Counted from the first letter of the stretch, positions 1-10,607 are shown. The stretch is DNA of 64,000 nucleotides from Sporomusaceae bacterium FL31 (GCA_003990955.1 BIFV01000003.1:49292-113291), one strand, 5' to 3'. The notes: generated by a model from the letters alone, not told the origin. Translations and numbers: made by a program.

Positions 1-1277
1 AAATTGCCCAAGCTGGCATTGATGTTGATTTATTTGAAATGAGGCCTCATGTAATGACGCCGGCTCACCATACTGGTAATTTTGGTGAACTTGTCTGCAG
101 TAATTCACTCCGCGCTGCAGCACTGGAAAATGCAGTTGGTTTGTTGAAGGAAGAAATGCGGCAATTAAATTCTCTTATTATGGAGGCAGCAGATGCTACT
201 AAAGTTCCCGCTGGAGGAGCTCTCGCTGTAGATCGATCAGCATTTAGTGAATACATTACTGCTAGTTTGAAGCAGCATCCCAGGGTGAAAATTAAAAATG
301 AGGAAATAACTGTCATTCCTGAAGATAGCATTGTTGTGATTGCAAGTGGCCCATTGACATCACCTAAACTTACTGAGACAATTGCTGCAATGACAAGCCA
401 GGATTATTTGTATTTTTATGATGCGGCAGCTCCCATTGTTGCCGGAGAGTCATTAGATATGACCAAAGTTTACAGGGCATCACGTTATGGAAAAGGTGAG
501 GGTGATGGGGATTATTTAAATTGCCCGATGAATAAGCAGGAATATGAACTGTTCTGGAATGAATTGATCAATTCTGAAAAAAGTGCAGTTAAAGATTTTG
601 AAAAAGCTATTTTCTTTGAAGGTTGCATGCCGGTGGAAGAGATGGCATCTCGAGGAATCGATACTCTGAGATTTGGTCCATTAAAACCAGTGGGCTTAGA
701 ACATCCTGTTACAGGTGAGATTCCTTATGCGGTCATCCAGCTGCGCCAAGATAATTATGCTGCTACATTATATAACATAGTCGGGTTTCAGACCCATTTA
801 AAATGGCCTGAGCAAAAACGAGTGTTTCGTCTAATTCCAGGATTAGAAAATGCCGAATTTGTTCGCTATGGAGTCATGCATCGTAATACATTTATTAATT
901 CACCCCGAATACTACAACCAACGTTACAGATGCAAGTTAATCAGCGTATTCTGTTTGCTGGACAAATCACTGGGGTAGAAGGATATATTGAATCAGCGGC
1001 AAGTGGTTTAATTGCTGGAATTAATGCGTCTTTACTTATACAGGACCGCGAACCTGTAGTATTTCCGACCGAAACGGCGCATGGTGCATTATGCCAATAT
1101 ATTACGAAAGCAGAATCGAAAAATTTTCAGCCGATGAATATTAATTTTGGGTTATTGCCGTCTTTAGGTAAGAAAATAAGAGATAAAAAACTAAAAAATA
1201 AAATGATTGCTGATCGGGCATTAGAAAGTTTAGAAAATTTCAAATGCGGCTTCGACAAAATATTGCATAAATCGTAA
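1..1277 (+). CDS. trmFO: TrmFO, folate/FAD-dependent tRNA (uracil-54-C5)-methyltransferase, 5' partial
   Basis: Makes ribothymidine at U54 of the tRNA T-loop using 5,10-methylene-THF and FADH2. The frame is open from base 3 and begins inside the protein, just after the FAD-binding glycine motif, which lies outside the window. Family landmarks visible are [19 protein letters not shown] (a conserved Cys) and [12 protein letters not shown] (the second conserved Cys), then the [20 protein letters not shown] block near the C terminus. About 425 residues are present against a usual ~435, so only the extreme N terminus is missing. In many Firmicutes this gene is followed by xerC and hslVU; here xerC is absent. 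Confidence 0.95.
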   Translation, partial: IAQAGIDVDLFEMRPHVMTPAHHTGNFGELVCSNSLRAAALENAVGLLKEEMRQLNSLIMEAADATKVPAGGALAVDRSAFSEYITASLKQHPRVKIKNEEITVIPEDSIVVIASGPLTSPKLTETIAAMTSQDYLYFYDAAAPIVAGESLDMTKVYRASRYGKGEGDGDYLNCPMNKQEYELFWNELINSEKSAVKDFEKAIFFEGCMPVEEMASRGIDTLRFGPLKPVGLEHPVTGEIPYAVIQLRQDNYAATLYNIVGFQTHLKWPEQKRVFRLIPGLENAEFVRYGVMHRNTFINSPRILQPTLQMQVNQRILFAGQITGVEGYIESAASGLIAGINASLLIQDREPVVFPTETAHGALCQYITKAESKNFQPMNINFGLLPSLGKKIRDKKLKNKMIADRALESLENFKCGFDKILHKS

Positions 1278-1583
1278 CGCTGTGGTAATATAAATAAATA
1301 AATTGATAATTTACTTAATTTACTAGAAGAATGCTTCACTGCACACCGTTGTGCATTATCGGGCAGATATTGTGCGCTTGTCGAATTTGTCCTGCATAGT
1401 GCGAGTGAAGCTCTTTTTGTGCATTTTTTAAGTTGTATCAATTTAACAGCAATTCAGATAATTGTAGATCTGATACAAGCGAGATCTAATAAGGGCTAAA
1501 GAGTTACATGCAAGCGACTTTTCATGATTCAGTATTTGTAATTTATGTATCAATGGTGCATTTACTTCAGAGGAGGCGGTTGG
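1278..1583. other. Intergenic gap trmFO-hslV with an inverted repeat, no gene seen
   Basis: This 306-base AT-rich gap holds no convincing ORF. It contains an 8-bp inverted repeat, TTGTATCA at 1433-1440 and TGATACAA at 1471-1478. A smaller inner repeat, CAATT 1450-1454 with AATTG 1460-1464, could form a nested hairpin. Many relatives carry xerC/codV here; I see no recognisable remnant of it. The repeat could be an RNA hairpin or an operator for the hslVU-codY transcript; nothing distinguishes these. Confidence 0.4.
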
Positions 1584-2114
1584 ATGTTTCATGCTACAAC
1601 TATCGTAGCAGTAAAACATAATGGCCAGACTGCAATTGCCGGTGACGGACAAGTAACATTCGGCGGTAATACTGTAATGAAACATAATGCCAAAAAGGTA
1701 CGGCGACTATTCCATGGCAAGGTTTTAGCTGGCTTTGCTGGTTCGGTAGCAGATGCTTTTACCCTGTTTAGTAAATTTGAATCCAAGCTTGAGGAATTTA
1801 ACGGTAATTTAATGCGAGCAGCTGTAGAATTGGCAAAAGAATGGCGTATGGATAGAGTTTTGCGCCGACTAGAGGCACTGCTGATTGTAACCGATAGTGA
1901 AAAAATGCTGATTATCTCTGGCAATGGAGAGGTTATTGAACCTGATGATGGAGTTACAGCAATTGGTTCTGGCGGGCCTTATGCGTTAGCTGCAGCTAGG
2001 GGTTTGATAAAATATTCATCGCTGTCAGCAGCTGGGATTGCACGTGAATCATTAGAGATAGCAGCAGATATTTGTGTTTTTACTAATCATAATATTACTG
2101 TAGAAGAACTTTGA
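1584..2114 (+). CDS. hslV: HslV (ClpQ), peptidase subunit of the HslUV protease
   Basis: Threonine peptidase that forms the proteolytic chamber of the ATP-dependent HslUV complex in the cytoplasm. The N terminus [10 protein letters not shown] aligns with the family so that Thr5 would become the catalytic N-terminal Thr after processing. The GDGQVTFG motif and the [14 protein letters not shown] block are typical. ATG 1584 is chosen because AGGAGG (1571-1576) sits 7 bases upstream; an upstream in-frame start at 1545 would add residues not found in the family. It has 176 residues, the usual size. hslU follows 15 bases later. Confidence 0.96.
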   Translation: MFHATTIVAVKHNGQTAIAGDGQVTFGGNTVMKHNAKKVRRLFHGKVLAGFAGSVADAFTLFSKFESKLEEFNGNLMRAAVELAKEWRMDRVLRRLEALLIVTDSEKMLIISGNGEVIEPDDGVTAIGSGGPYALAAARGLIKYSSLSAAGIARESLEIAADICVFTNHNITVEEL

Positions 2115-2129
2115 ATAGGGGGGATGACG

Positions 2130-3530
2130 TTGAATGAACTTACGCCCAAACAGATTGTAAACGAGCTGGATAAATATATTGTTGGGCAAGGGCAAGCTAA
2201 AAAGTCTGTAGCTGTCGCGCTAAGGAATCGTTGGCGCAGCAAACAACTTTCATCCGAACTGAAAGAAGAAATAATTCCCAAGAATATTTTAATGATTGGC
2301 CCTACCGGGGTTGGTAAAACTGAAATTGCGCGTCGGTTGGCTAAATTGGTAAATGCTCCTTTTGTAAAAGTTGAGGCTACGAAATTTACTGAAGTTGGTT
2401 ACGTTGGCCGTGATGTTGAATCAATGGTTAGAGATCTTGTGGAAACAGCGATACGAATGGTAAAACAGGAAAGAATGCTCGTTGTAAATGATAAAGCAGG
2501 CAAGTTAGCTAATGATCGCATTATCGAGCAATTTATACCTTCTTCAAAACGTGAGGTTCTACGAAATCCGTTTGAGATGCTTTTTTCAGGCGGCAGCAAT
2601 CAGGCGGAACCTGTACCCGAAGAGAATACTTCAAAACAGGAACCAGAATTTGCGGCTGGTCGTGAGTGGTGGAAGAAACGCCTTGAAAATGGAGAGCTGG
2701 AAGAAGAGTTAATTGAGATTACAGTGGAAGACAATGCTAATCCGATGCTTGGTATGTTTGCCGGTGCCGGGATAGAAGAAATGGGAATGAATATTCAAGA
2801 TATGCTGGGAAGTTTTTTGCCTAAGAAGCAAAAAAAACGTAAAGTTACTGTGGCAAATGCAAGGAAGATTTTTATTCAAGAAGAGGCACAAAAACTTATT
2901 GATATGGATGAAGTTGTTGCAAGTGCAATTGCTTTAGCTGAAAATTATGGCATTATATTTTTAGATGAGATCGATAAAATCGCTGGACGCGGGAGTTCAA
3001 CTGGACCTGATGTATCACGTGAAGGGGTGCAGCGAGATATTCTGCCAATTGTTGAAGGCTCAACGGTTGTTACAAAGCACGGCTCAATAAAAACCGATCA
3101 TATTTTGTTCATCGCCGCTGGTGCTTTTCATACTTCTAAGCCGTCTGATTTAATTCCGGAGTTACAAGGAAGATTTCCGATAAGAGTTGAGTTGACTAAT
3201 CTTTCTAAGGAAGATTTCAGACAAATACTTACTGAACCAGCAAATGCTTTGATTATGCAGTATATTTGTCTGTTGGAGACTGAGGGTATAAAAATCGAAT
3301 TCTCCGAGGATGCTATTGATGAATTAGCAGAAATTGCATGTCAAGTTAATACCCAAACAGAAAATATTGGGGCAAGAAGGTTACATACAATTCTGGAAAA
3401 ACTCCTTGAGGATTTAGCATTTGAAGCTCCTGATATAAGCGAGAAACATATAAGGATTGATCGTGCATATGTGATAGAAAAGCTAGCACATATTGTAGTC
3501 AATCAGGATTTGAGTCACTTTATTCTTTAA
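2130..3530 (+). CDS. hslU: HslU (ClpY), ATPase subunit of the HslUV protease
   Basis: AAA+ unfoldase that feeds substrates to HslV. Walker A GPTGVGKT lies at about residues 57-64 and Walker B IIFLDEID at about 275. Between them is the HslU I-domain, which is charged and variable. Sensor 2 is [16 protein letters not shown], and the C-terminal tail ends DLSHFIL, the segment that docks into HslV. Length (~466) is normal. Start choice: ATG 2124 directly abuts the purine-rich AGGGGGG, while TTG 2130 has 6-7 bases spacing, so TTG is preferred; the difference is two residues. Confidence 0.95.
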   Translation: MNELTPKQIVNELDKYIVGQGQAKKSVAVALRNRWRSKQLSSELKEEIIPKNILMIGPTGVGKTEIARRLAKLVNAPFVKVEATKFTEVGYVGRDVESMVRDLVETAIRMVKQERMLVVNDKAGKLANDRIIEQFIPSSKREVLRNPFEMLFSGGSNQAEPVPEENTSKQEPEFAAGREWWKKRLENGELEEELIEITVEDNANPMLGMFAGAGIEEMGMNIQDMLGSFLPKKQKKRKVTVANARKIFIQEEAQKLIDMDEVVASAIALAENYGIIFLDEIDKIAGRGSSTGPDVSREGVQRDILPIVEGSTVVTKHGSIKTDHILFIAAGAFHTSKPSDLIPELQGRFPIRVELTNLSKEDFRQILTEPANALIMQYICLLETEGIKIEFSEDAIDELAEIACQVNTQTENIGARRLHTILEKLLEDLAFEAPDISEKHIRIDRAYVIEKLAHIVVNQDLSHFIL

Positions 3531-3655
3531 TTAAAGTTTTCATATAGTAAATGCATTCCGTAGATGTCATTTGTTTTGCAATACAGCACTATGGCGTTGG
3601 TGTTTACTAACATAAGTGAAATAGTATTCAGTCTAGTGAAAGGTAGGTAGATATT

Positions 3656-4432
3656 GTGTTATCAATGTTGGAACGTACTCGTAAAATAAATAAACTGCTG
3701 CAAAAATCGGAAAATGTTGAATATGATGAGATTTCGCGAGTTCTTAGTACTGTTATAAGTGCAAATGTTTACATTGTTAGTAAAGATGGTATAGTGCTTG
3801 GTTATGCTTTGCAAGATGATTTTGAGTGCGACCTGATGAGAGATCGTGTATTGTCACTGGGGTGTTTTCCGGAACGTTATGTCGAGTGGTTATTGAAAAT
3901 TAGCGATACTTCTCCGAATTTGCGGCTTGAAAGCGGCCTGTGTACATTTAGTCAAGGAGTCGACTGTTTGTTTAATGACAAATTTACTACTATTGTACCA
4001 ATTCACGGTGTAGGTGAACGTATTGGTACTTTAATAGTAGCAAAATTTCATGCCGAGTTTACAGACGATGACTTGATTCTGGCTGAGTACGGCGCAACCG
4101 TTGTTGGAATGGAGATATTGCGTGACCGTAGTGAGAAAATTGAAGACGAAGCCCGTAAAAAAGCTACTGTACAGGTTGCGTTAGGGACTCTGTCTTATTC
4201 TGAACTCGAGGCTGTCATGCACATCTTGAGTGAATTAGAAGGTAACGAAGGCTTGTTAGTTGCAAGCAAGATAGCAGATCGAGTGGGAATTACAAGATCT
4301 GTGATTGTTAATGCTTTACGCAAGTTTGAAAGTGCAGGAGTTATCGAATCGAAATCACTGGGCATGAAAGGTACCTACATTAAAGTGTTAAATGAGCGAT
4401 TACTGGAAGAGCTTAAAAAGCTGAAAAAGTAA
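3656..4432 (+). CDS. codY: CodY, GTP/branched-chain amino-acid sensing global repressor
   Basis: Represses starvation, transport and biosynthesis genes when isoleucine/valine/leucine and GTP are plentiful. The N-terminal GAF-type sensor domain starts [14 protein letters not shown]. The C-terminal winged helix includes [42 protein letters not shown] residues at about 205-245. Length 258 matches the family (~259). GTG 3656 follows an AAGGTAGG site. It sits between hslVU and the flagellar block, as in Bacillus and relatives, and a hairpin closes the unit. I looked for a CodY box near its own start and did not find a good one. Confidence 0.95.
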   Translation: MLSMLERTRKINKLLQKSENVEYDEISRVLSTVISANVYIVSKDGIVLGYALQDDFECDLMRDRVLSLGCFPERYVEWLLKISDTSPNLRLESGLCTFSQGVDCLFNDKFTTIVPIHGVGERIGTLIVAKFHAEFTDDDLILAEYGATVVGMEILRDRSEKIEDEARKKATVQVALGTLSYSELEAVMHILSELEGNEGLLVASKIADRVGITRSVIVNALRKFESAGVIESKSLGMKGTYIKVLNERLLEELKKLKK

Positions 4433-4478
4433 GTAATTTATTTAGAGTTGACTACGTAGTTACTAGTATATAGGCAAT

Positions 4479-4530
4479 AAAGGACCTTCTATGGCAGAAC
4501 TCAATGCCCATAGAAGGTCCTTTGTCATTA
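4479..4530 (+). terminator. Hairpin terminator after codY
   Basis: A perfect 16-bp stem: AAAGGACCTTCTATGG (4479-4494) pairs with CCATAGAAGGTCCTTT (4508-4523) across a 13-base loop. The downstream U tract is weak (TTTGTCATT), so it may stop or only attenuate transcription into the flagellar block. Confidence 0.75.
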
Positions 4531-4768
4531 TAGCTTTAAATGGCGTTATTAATGAAGGCTAAAGTGGCTTTCGGATATAGGATTCATATGGAAATAATTT
4601 ATCATAGTACTTTTGTCCTGCATAATTAGTATGGCGGTCACTATTCGTGTTATATATTTGTTAAATCGCCAAATTTAAAAGGATTTTTATGCATTATGTA
4701 GAACTATGTTGAATGAAGTCAGCATATAAGATGCGTTATTTACATATCAAAATTCTGGAGGGGTTACA
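4531..4768. other. Leader region of the flagellar block, promoter not identified
   Basis: About 240 bases between the codY terminator and flgB. Transcription of the flagellar block should start here. I searched by eye for sigma-A (TTGACA-N17-TATAAT) and sigma-28 (TAAA-N15-GCCGATAA) patterns and found no match good enough to report. No ORF is supported. The only firm element is the GGAGGGG ribosome site at 4757-4763. Confidence 0.4.
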
Positions 4769-5182
4769 GTGCTAAAAGCTTTATTATCTTCACCCAAAGT
4801 GTCGGTTCTGGAACAATCACTTGCAGCAGCTTCGCTCCGCCATAAAGTAATAAGCAATAATATTGCTAATGTTAACACGCCGGGATTTAAAAAGAGTGAA
4901 GTAGCTTTTGAAAGCATGCTGCAGTCGGCACTTGGCGGGTCCCAATTACTTATGACCAATACGAATGAAAAACATTTTCAAACTGCGCGTTCGCCGCTTC
5001 AAGTTACACCTACAATAAATACGATAACAGATACATCAATGCGAACTGATGGAAATAATGTTGATGTTGATATTGAGATGGCAGAACTTGCTAAAAACAA
5101 TATCTATTATAATGCGGTTGCGCAACAACTCGGACAACATTTTTCAGGATTGAAATCTGTTATTAATGGAGGGAGAAGTTAA
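4769..5182 (+). CDS. flgB: FlgB, flagellar basal-body proximal rod protein
   Basis: Proximal rod subunit, exported through the flagellar type III gate and assembled above the MS ring. The rod-family signature [14 protein letters not shown] lies at about residues 29-42, and the C terminus has the amphipathic helix of axial proteins ([19 protein letters not shown]). It has 137 residues, a normal length. The GTG start has a strong GGAGGGG site. It is first in the flagellar block, two bases ahead of flgC, in the usual flgB-flgC-fliE order. Confidence 0.96.
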   Translation: MLKALLSSPKVSVLEQSLAAASLRHKVISNNIANVNTPGFKKSEVAFESMLQSALGGSQLLMTNTNEKHFQTARSPLQVTPTINTITDTSMRTDGNNVDVDIEMAELAKNNIYYNAVAQQLGQHFSGLKSVINGGRS

Positions 5183-5184
5183 AG

Positions 5185-5619
5185 ATGGGGATGTTTGATG
5201 CTATTAATGCCGCTGCATCGGGTTTGTCTGCTGAGCGTCTGCGGATGGATGTGATTTCAAACAATATTGCCAATGTTAATACAACCCGTACTGCTGGCGG
5301 AGGAGCTTATCGCCGTCAATTAGTCGTATTTGAGCCCCGCGAAGGACAGACGCCATTTGCTCAGATTCTTTCTCAGCAGTTAGATAGCGGAAAAGGTGTT
5401 AGAGCTGTTGGGATTACTAGCGACGATTCACCGTTACGCAAAGTGTATGATCCAAGCCACCCTGACGCCGATAAAGAAGGTTATGTTGAAATGCCTAATA
5501 TTAATATTGTTAATGAAATGGTTGATATGATTACGGCTACGCGGGCTTATGAGGCTAATGTTACTACTGTCAACGCTGCTAAAAGTATGGCAATGAAAGC
5601 TCTAGAAATAGGGAAATAG
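5185..5619 (+). CDS. flgC: FlgC, flagellar basal-body rod protein
   Basis: Rod protein stacked with FlgB and FlgF. The rod motif [14 protein letters not shown] sits near residues 25-38 and the axial C-terminal helix [21 protein letters not shown] ends the protein. The conserved [22 protein letters not shown] segment is complete. Length 144 is typical. The ribosome site GGAGGGAG lies in the tail of flgB, showing translational coupling. Confidence 0.96.
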   Translation: MGMFDAINAAASGLSAERLRMDVISNNIANVNTTRTAGGGAYRRQLVVFEPREGQTPFAQILSQQLDSGKGVRAVGITSDDSPLRKVYDPSHPDADKEGYVEMPNINIVNEMVDMITATRAYEANVTTVNAAKSMAMKALEIGK

Positions 5620-5633
5620 TGAGGAGTATATAG

Positions 5634-5933
5634 ATGCGTATAGAACCTCTTAAATTGTTGCCGGTGAACACCGACAACAAAGTTGACGTAAAAGAGAATA
5701 CCAATTTAGAAAATAATAATTTTTCTCAGTTTCTTTCTGAGGCGATAGGAAGCGTTAACAATCTGCAGTTGCAGGCAGAAAAAGCCTCTCTGGATTTGGC
5801 AGCAGGGAAAGTTGAAGATGTGTCGCAGGTAATCGTAGCCACTGAAAAAGCTAGTGTTGCTTTACAGTTAACGATGCAAGTGCGTAATAAAGTTGTCGAG
5901 GCGTATCAGGAAATTATGCGTATGCAAGTGTAA
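5634..5933 (+). CDS. fliE: FliE, MS-ring/rod junction protein
   Basis: Small adaptor linking the MS ring (FliF) to the rod, and an early export substrate. It has 99 residues, with the conserved SFSQFLSEAIGSVNNLQLQAEKA-like helix and the C-terminal signature VATEKASVALQLTMQVRNKVVEAYQEIMRMQV, of which EIMRMQV is near invariant. A GAGGAG ribosome site precedes ATG 5634. It lies between flgC and fliF, as expected. Confidence 0.95.
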   Translation: MRIEPLKLLPVNTDNKVDVKENTNLENNNFSQFLSEAIGSVNNLQLQAEKASLDLAAGKVEDVSQVIVATEKASVALQLTMQVRNKVVEAYQEIMRMQV

Positions 5934-5968
5934 AGTGATACTTGTTATCAAGTGAAAGGGTGGAGACG

Positions 5969-7504
5969 ATGGCCGACTGGAAAGAGCAGTCTCTGCGCTT
6001 GTGGCAAAAGTTAGGTGTAAAGGAACGCTATTTGATTATAGGATCTTCGCTTTTAGTATTCGTGGCTATATTGGCCTGGAGCTATTGGTGGGGAGGCCGA
6101 CCAGATCTTGTTCCTTTATTTACCGGAATGGAAGCTAGAGACGCAGGTGAAGTAGCGGCAAAACTTAAAGAATTGAAAATTACATACGAACCTCAGGAAA
6201 CTGCTAGTGGAACAGCTATTTTAGTTCAGGCCAAAGATGTGCATCGGGTTCGCTTAGAACTCGCGAGTCAGGGGCTGCCACGCGGTCATAAGGGTTTTGA
6301 AATTTTTGATCAAAATAAGTTTGGAGTTACTGAATTTCAGAATAAAGTATATCTTTTACAGGCACTACAAGGTGAACTGACTAGAACGATAGAGCAAATG
6401 GCAGAGGTAGAAAAAGCCAGGGTTCATATCGTGATGCCAGAAGACAGTTTGTATAAAAAAAATGAGAAAGCTGCAACAGCTTCTATTATGCTGAAGCTTC
6501 GTCCGTCTGCTCAATTGAGTAAACCTCAAATAAAAGGGATAGTGAATCTTGTTGCGCATAGTATTCAAGGCCTGAAGCCTGAGAATGTTACAATTGTTGA
6601 TAATTTAGGGCGTATTCTCAATGAATCACCTGAGGGTGATTTGTCAGGTGGCGTTACACTGACTCAATTGGAAATGACTAAGAAAGTCCAAGAAGACTTG
6701 CAAAAGAATATTCAGTCACTGCTCGATCAAGTTTTGGGTGCAGGTAAGGCTGCTGCTCGTGTAAATGTTGAATTAAACTTTGACCAGCGGATTGTGGATC
6801 GTCAAACATTCGAGCCGGTTGTTGATGATAAAGGAATTATAAGAAGTTCGCAAGAAGCAAATGAAAATTATAAAGGTAATTCTATGAACCCAGGTGGACC
6901 TGCAGGAACTGCATCCAATATACCTGGCTATGTAACTGGCAATAATACTCAATCAAATTATGAGAAGAAAGAAGTTACCAAGAACTACGAAATCAACGAG
7001 ACTAAAGAAAAGGTTGTCTCAGCACCTGGGACAATTAAGAGACTTACCGTAGCTGTTCTTGTTGATGAAAATATAAATAAAGCGCAACAGGATAGTCTTG
7101 CGAAGACTGTTTCCTCTGCAATCGGTCTTAACGCTGCACGCGGAGATGTTGTTTCTATTGAAAGCATTACATTTAATACTGAATTGGTTGATAAACAACT
7201 GCGTGAGGAACAAGAACTTGCTAAACAACAGAACCAAGCTTTTTGGTTGAAGGTCGGACTGGCAGTGCTTGCCTTGTTAGCAGTAATGTATTTTGTTCGC
7301 ACGTACATGAGAAGAAAAGAAATTGAAGATGAAATAATGATTGACCAAAGCATCAGTCAATCTGAACCGTTAGACACGCAAACGGTAGCCCTTTCTCAGG
7401 AAGAGCAAGAGCGTGCGAGTGAACGAGAAGCCATTGAAAAAATGGCAAAATCCAAGCCTGAGGACGTTGCCCAACTGATAAAGGTTTGGTTGGCCGAAGA
7501 ATAA
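5969..7504 (+). CDS. fliF: FliF, flagellar MS-ring protein
   Basis: Builds the membrane-embedded MS ring on which the rod, switch and export gate assemble. Two membrane helices are visible, YLIIGSSLLVFVAILAWSYW near residue 30 and FWLKVGLAVLALLAVMYFV near residue 430. The YscJ-type ring-building motifs lie between them (EARDAGEVAAKLKELKI, GTAILVQAKDVHRVRLELAS). The C-terminal tail ending VAQLIKVWLAEE is the FliG-binding helix. ATG 5969 is chosen over upstream codons because GGGTGGAG precedes it. 511 residues, normal. Confidence 0.96.
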   Translation: MADWKEQSLRLWQKLGVKERYLIIGSSLLVFVAILAWSYWWGGRPDLVPLFTGMEARDAGEVAAKLKELKITYEPQETASGTAILVQAKDVHRVRLELASQGLPRGHKGFEIFDQNKFGVTEFQNKVYLLQALQGELTRTIEQMAEVEKARVHIVMPEDSLYKKNEKAATASIMLKLRPSAQLSKPQIKGIVNLVAHSIQGLKPENVTIVDNLGRILNESPEGDLSGGVTLTQLEMTKKVQEDLQKNIQSLLDQVLGAGKAAARVNVELNFDQRIVDRQTFEPVVDDKGIIRSSQEANENYKGNSMNPGGPAGTASNIPGYVTGNNTQSNYEKKEVTKNYEINETKEKVVSAPGTIKRLTVAVLVDENINKAQQDSLAKTVSSAIGLNAARGDVVSIESITFNTELVDKQLREEQELAKQQNQAFWLKVGLAVLALLAVMYFVRTYMRRKEIEDEIMIDQSISQSEPLDTQTVALSQEEQERASEREAIEKMAKSKPEDVAQLIKVWLAEE

Positions 7505-7522
7505 TGATTTGTAGGTGGCATT

Positions 7523-8533
7523 ATGTATAATTCAAATGAATTGACGAATAAACAGAAGGCAGCAATATTGTTGATTGCTTTAGGCCCGGAAATTTCTGCA
7601 CAAGTTTTCAAACATTTGCGCGAAGATGAAATCGAAAAGCTGACATTGGAAATTGCTAATCAGCGCAAAGTTTCTCAGGAGCAGCGGGACAAGGTCATTG
7701 GCGAATTTCATCAAATGGCCATGGCGAAGGAATATTTGTCTTCAGGTGGTTTGGATTATGCACGTGAGGTTCTGGAAAAGGCATTGGGATCTGAAAAAGC
7801 TGTATCTATTATTAATCGCCTAACATCTAGTTTGCAAATCAGACCGTTTGATTTTGCTCGTAAAACAGATCCTTCTCAATTGCTTAACTTTATCCAAAAT
7901 GAACATCCGCAAACTATTGCATTAATTATGGCGTATTTGCACCCTGATCAGTCAGCAGCTATAATTTCTGCTTTGTCGCCAGACCGACAGGTTGAAGTAG
8001 CAAAGCGTATAGCGACAATGGATCGCACTTCTCCTGATGTTTTAAAGGATGTTGAACGCATTCTTGAACGTAAACTTTCATCTTTAGTTACACAGGATTT
8101 CACTGCGGCAGGTGGCGTAGAGTCTATTGTTGAAGTACTGAACCGTGTTGATCGCACGACAGAGCGAACAATTATTGAAAACTTAGAAGTGCAAAACCCT
8201 GAGTTGGCTGAGGAAATCAAACGCAGAATGTTTGTATTCGAAGATATTGTTATGCTTGATGATCGTTCGTTGCAGCTTGTCTTGCGTGAAATTGAATCTA
8301 AGGATTTAGCGCTCGCATTAAAAGCCGCATCTGGTGAAGTGGCCGGTAAAGTTTACAAAAATATGTCGAAAAGGGCTTCTGAGATGTTACGCGAAGAAAT
8401 CGAATATATGGGACCAGTAAGAATTCGCGATGTTGAAGAAGCTCAGCAGAAAATTGTTAATGTCATAAGACGCCTCGAAGAATCAGGTGAAATTGTTGTT
8501 TCACGTGGTAAAGGGGACGAGATCATTGCCTAA
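7523..8533 (+). CDS. fliG: FliG, flagellar motor switch protein
   Basis: Rotor protein that binds FliF, forms the C-ring top and contacts the stator. N-terminal TNKQKAAILLIALGPEISAQVFKHL, the middle EHPQTIALIMAYL with the EHPQ motif, and the C-terminal charged torque helix LREIESKDLALALKAASGE with MSKRASEMLREEIEYMGPVR are all present. Length 336 is typical. Its stop overlaps the proposed start of fliH. Confidence 0.97.
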   Translation: MYNSNELTNKQKAAILLIALGPEISAQVFKHLREDEIEKLTLEIANQRKVSQEQRDKVIGEFHQMAMAKEYLSSGGLDYAREVLEKALGSEKAVSIINRLTSSLQIRPFDFARKTDPSQLLNFIQNEHPQTIALIMAYLHPDQSAAIISALSPDRQVEVAKRIATMDRTSPDVLKDVERILERKLSSLVTQDFTAAGGVESIVEVLNRVDRTTERTIIENLEVQNPELAEEIKRRMFVFEDIVMLDDRSLQLVLREIESKDLALALKAASGEVAGKVYKNMSKRASEMLREEIEYMGPVRIRDVEEAQQKIVNVIRRLEESGEIVVSRGKGDEIIA

Positions 8534-9269
8534 GATTTTGAAAAGTGTTGCGATGCGTGATTTACCTCGGATAATCAATAGTGTGCCGTTGGTTTTAGAA
8601 GTCAAGCCATCTGAAGTTGATATTGAGATGGGGTTGGCGGCTGAAAAAATTCTGCAAGAGGCCAATGAGCAAGCGAAAAATATTATCGCTGCAGCTGATA
8701 ATAAAATAAACGAAAAAATTGCAGATGCGGAATCTCATATTGAATCCTTGAAGGAACAAGCTCAGGAAGCTGGTTTTCAACAGGGATATCGTGAGGGGTA
8801 TGATCAAGGCAAACAAACTGTAACAGAAGAAATGCAAGGCATCCTTCTCGCGGCTGTAGAGAAAAGTGAACGTATTATTGCGTTGTCAGAACAAGAAGCA
8901 CGTGCCAGTATATTGGCAGCTGAAAAACAGTTTATTGAAATCGCACTTTCAATCGCGAGAAAAATTTTAGCTCGTGAAGTTGAGGAAAATCCTATGGTGA
9001 TCTTACCGATTGTGAAAAAAGCGCTAGAAAAGGTAAGTGATCAAGAACAGATTGTCATAAAAGTTCATCCAGATGATTATGAACTTGTATTGCAAGCTCG
9101 ACGAGATTTGCAAATGATACTTGGGCAGGAACAGGCTTTAACAATTGCCCATGATCATACCGTTGAGATAGGAAGCTGTGTCATTGAAAGTTCGAATGGT
9201 ACTGTGGATGCTCGGGTTAGTACTCAATTTGCAGCGTTAGAAAAAATACTGCAGGAAATTGCGCAATGA
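8526..9269 (+). CDS. fliH: FliH, regulator of the flagellar export ATPase
   Basis: Binds FliI and ties the export ATPase to the C-ring. The N-terminal half (residues ~40-130) is a long, charged, Ala/Glu/Gln-rich coiled coil with FQQGYREGYDQGKQ, the glycine-spaced repeat typical of FliH. The C-terminal half resembles the V-ATPase E subunit (VHPDDYELVLQARRDLQ). TTG 8526 lies 6 bases after AAAGGGGACGAG and overlaps the fliG stop by 8 bases; ATG 8553 is an alternative. Confidence 0.9.
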   Translation: MPKILKSVAMRDLPRIINSVPLVLEVKPSEVDIEMGLAAEKILQEANEQAKNIIAAADNKINEKIADAESHIESLKEQAQEAGFQQGYREGYDQGKQTVTEEMQGILLAAVEKSERIIALSEQEARASILAAEKQFIEIALSIARKILAREVEENPMVILPIVKKALEKVSDQEQIVIKVHPDDYELVLQARRDLQMILGQEQALTIAHDHTVEIGSCVIESSNGTVDARVSTQFAALEKILQEIAQ

Positions 9270-10582
9270 TAGATTTTAATATTAATAAATATTTAACTGC
9301 AATACATCAAGCTGAGTCGATAAAAATGAATGGGAAAATAACTCAAATCATTGGCTTGGTCATCGAATCCCAAGGTCCCAATGTTAATCTTGGTGAATTA
9401 TGCTATGTATGTCCTCGAAGTACTGGTGGTGAAATGATTCCAGCTGAAGTTGTTGGGTTTCGTCAAAATCGTGTTCTTTTAATGCCGATTGGCGAAATGC
9501 AGGGCATTGGCCCTGGATGCGAAGTCATAGCTGCTCAACGGACGTTAAAAGTTGCAGTTGGCAGACAATTGCTTGGGCGTATTTTGGATGGTTTAGGCAA
9601 TCCAATGGATGGTAAAGGTCCGCTTAGCTCAAATATTGAATACCCTCTTCATGCTATTCCCCCTCACCCTTTATCGCGGCCAAGAATCACTGACAAGTTG
9701 TCAGTTGGTGTTCGTGCTATCGATGGACTACTTACACTTGGCAGCGGGCAACGGATTGGTATTATGGCGGGAAGTGGTGTAGGTAAAAGTACGCTGCTGG
9801 GAATGATAGCCAGAAATACTGAAGCCGATATTAGTGTTATTGCGCTTGTTGGTGAGCGTGGACGCGAAGTTCGAGAATTCATTGAGCGAGATTTAGGCGA
9901 AGAAGGACTTAAACGTTCTGTTGTTGTTGTTGCGACATCCGACCAGCCGGCACTTGTACGTATTAAAGGAGCTATGACTGCTACTGCCATTGCGGAATAT
10001 TTTCGAGATCAAGGGTTAAATGTTATTCTAATGATGGATTCAGTCACACGTTTTGCTATGGCACAGCGTGAAGTAGGCTTAACGGTTGGAGAACCTCCTG
10101 CAACAAGAGGCTATACTCCGTCAGTATTTGCAATGCTTCCTAAGCTATTAGAACGTGCAGGTACGGGTGAACGTGGATCAATAACCGGTATTTACACAGT
10201 TTTGGTAGACGGTGATGATATGAATGAACCCATTGCCGATGCTGTTCGAAGCATTCTTGATGGACATGTTGTGTTATCACGGAATATAGCGGCTCAAAAC
10301 CATTATCCAGCGATTGATGTTCTGAATAGTGTTAGTAGGGTGATGCTTGAGATTGCTGAGAATGGGCATTACCAGGCAGCTCAGAAGCTTCGTTCAATTA
10401 TGGCGACTTATCGTGAAGCTGAGGACTTGATTAATATTGGAGCCTATGTGGCGGGAAGTAATCAGGATATTGATCATGCTATTCATGTTATTAGTGAGAT
10501 TAAGAATTTCTTGAAGCAAGATATTTATGAAAACAATACCATGGAAGAAACAGTGAGAAAACTTAGTGAGTTAATTTCATAA
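9266..10582 (+). CDS. fliI: FliI, flagellum-specific ATP synthase (export ATPase)
   Basis: Hexameric ATPase that energises delivery of flagellar substrates. Walker A GSGVGKST lies near residue 170, the catalytic GERGREVREF loop follows, and Walker B is VILMMDSVTRFA. The F1-beta-like PATRGYTPSVFAMLPKLLERAG is also intact. Length 438 is normal. ATGA overlap with fliH implies coupled translation. Confidence 0.97.
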   Translation: MIDFNINKYLTAIHQAESIKMNGKITQIIGLVIESQGPNVNLGELCYVCPRSTGGEMIPAEVVGFRQNRVLLMPIGEMQGIGPGCEVIAAQRTLKVAVGRQLLGRILDGLGNPMDGKGPLSSNIEYPLHAIPPHPLSRPRITDKLSVGVRAIDGLLTLGSGQRIGIMAGSGVGKSTLLGMIARNTEADISVIALVGERGREVREFIERDLGEEGLKRSVVVVATSDQPALVRIKGAMTATAIAEYFRDQGLNVILMMDSVTRFAMAQREVGLTVGEPPATRGYTPSVFAMLPKLLERAGTGERGSITGIYTVLVDGDDMNEPIADAVRSILDGHVVLSRNIAAQNHYPAIDVLNSVSRVMLEIAENGHYQAAQKLRSIMATYREAEDLINIGAYVAGSNQDIDHAIHVISEIKNFLKQDIYENNTMEETVRKLSELIS

Positions 10583-10607
10583 TTAGTAGTTTAGCTGAGG
10601 TGATTTC

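Noticed and set aside
1386..4624. A 13-base word (TTTGTCCTGCATA) shared by the gaps at 1386-1398 and 4612-4624
   Set aside because: Repeats of this length are expected by chance in 64 kb of AT-rich DNA.
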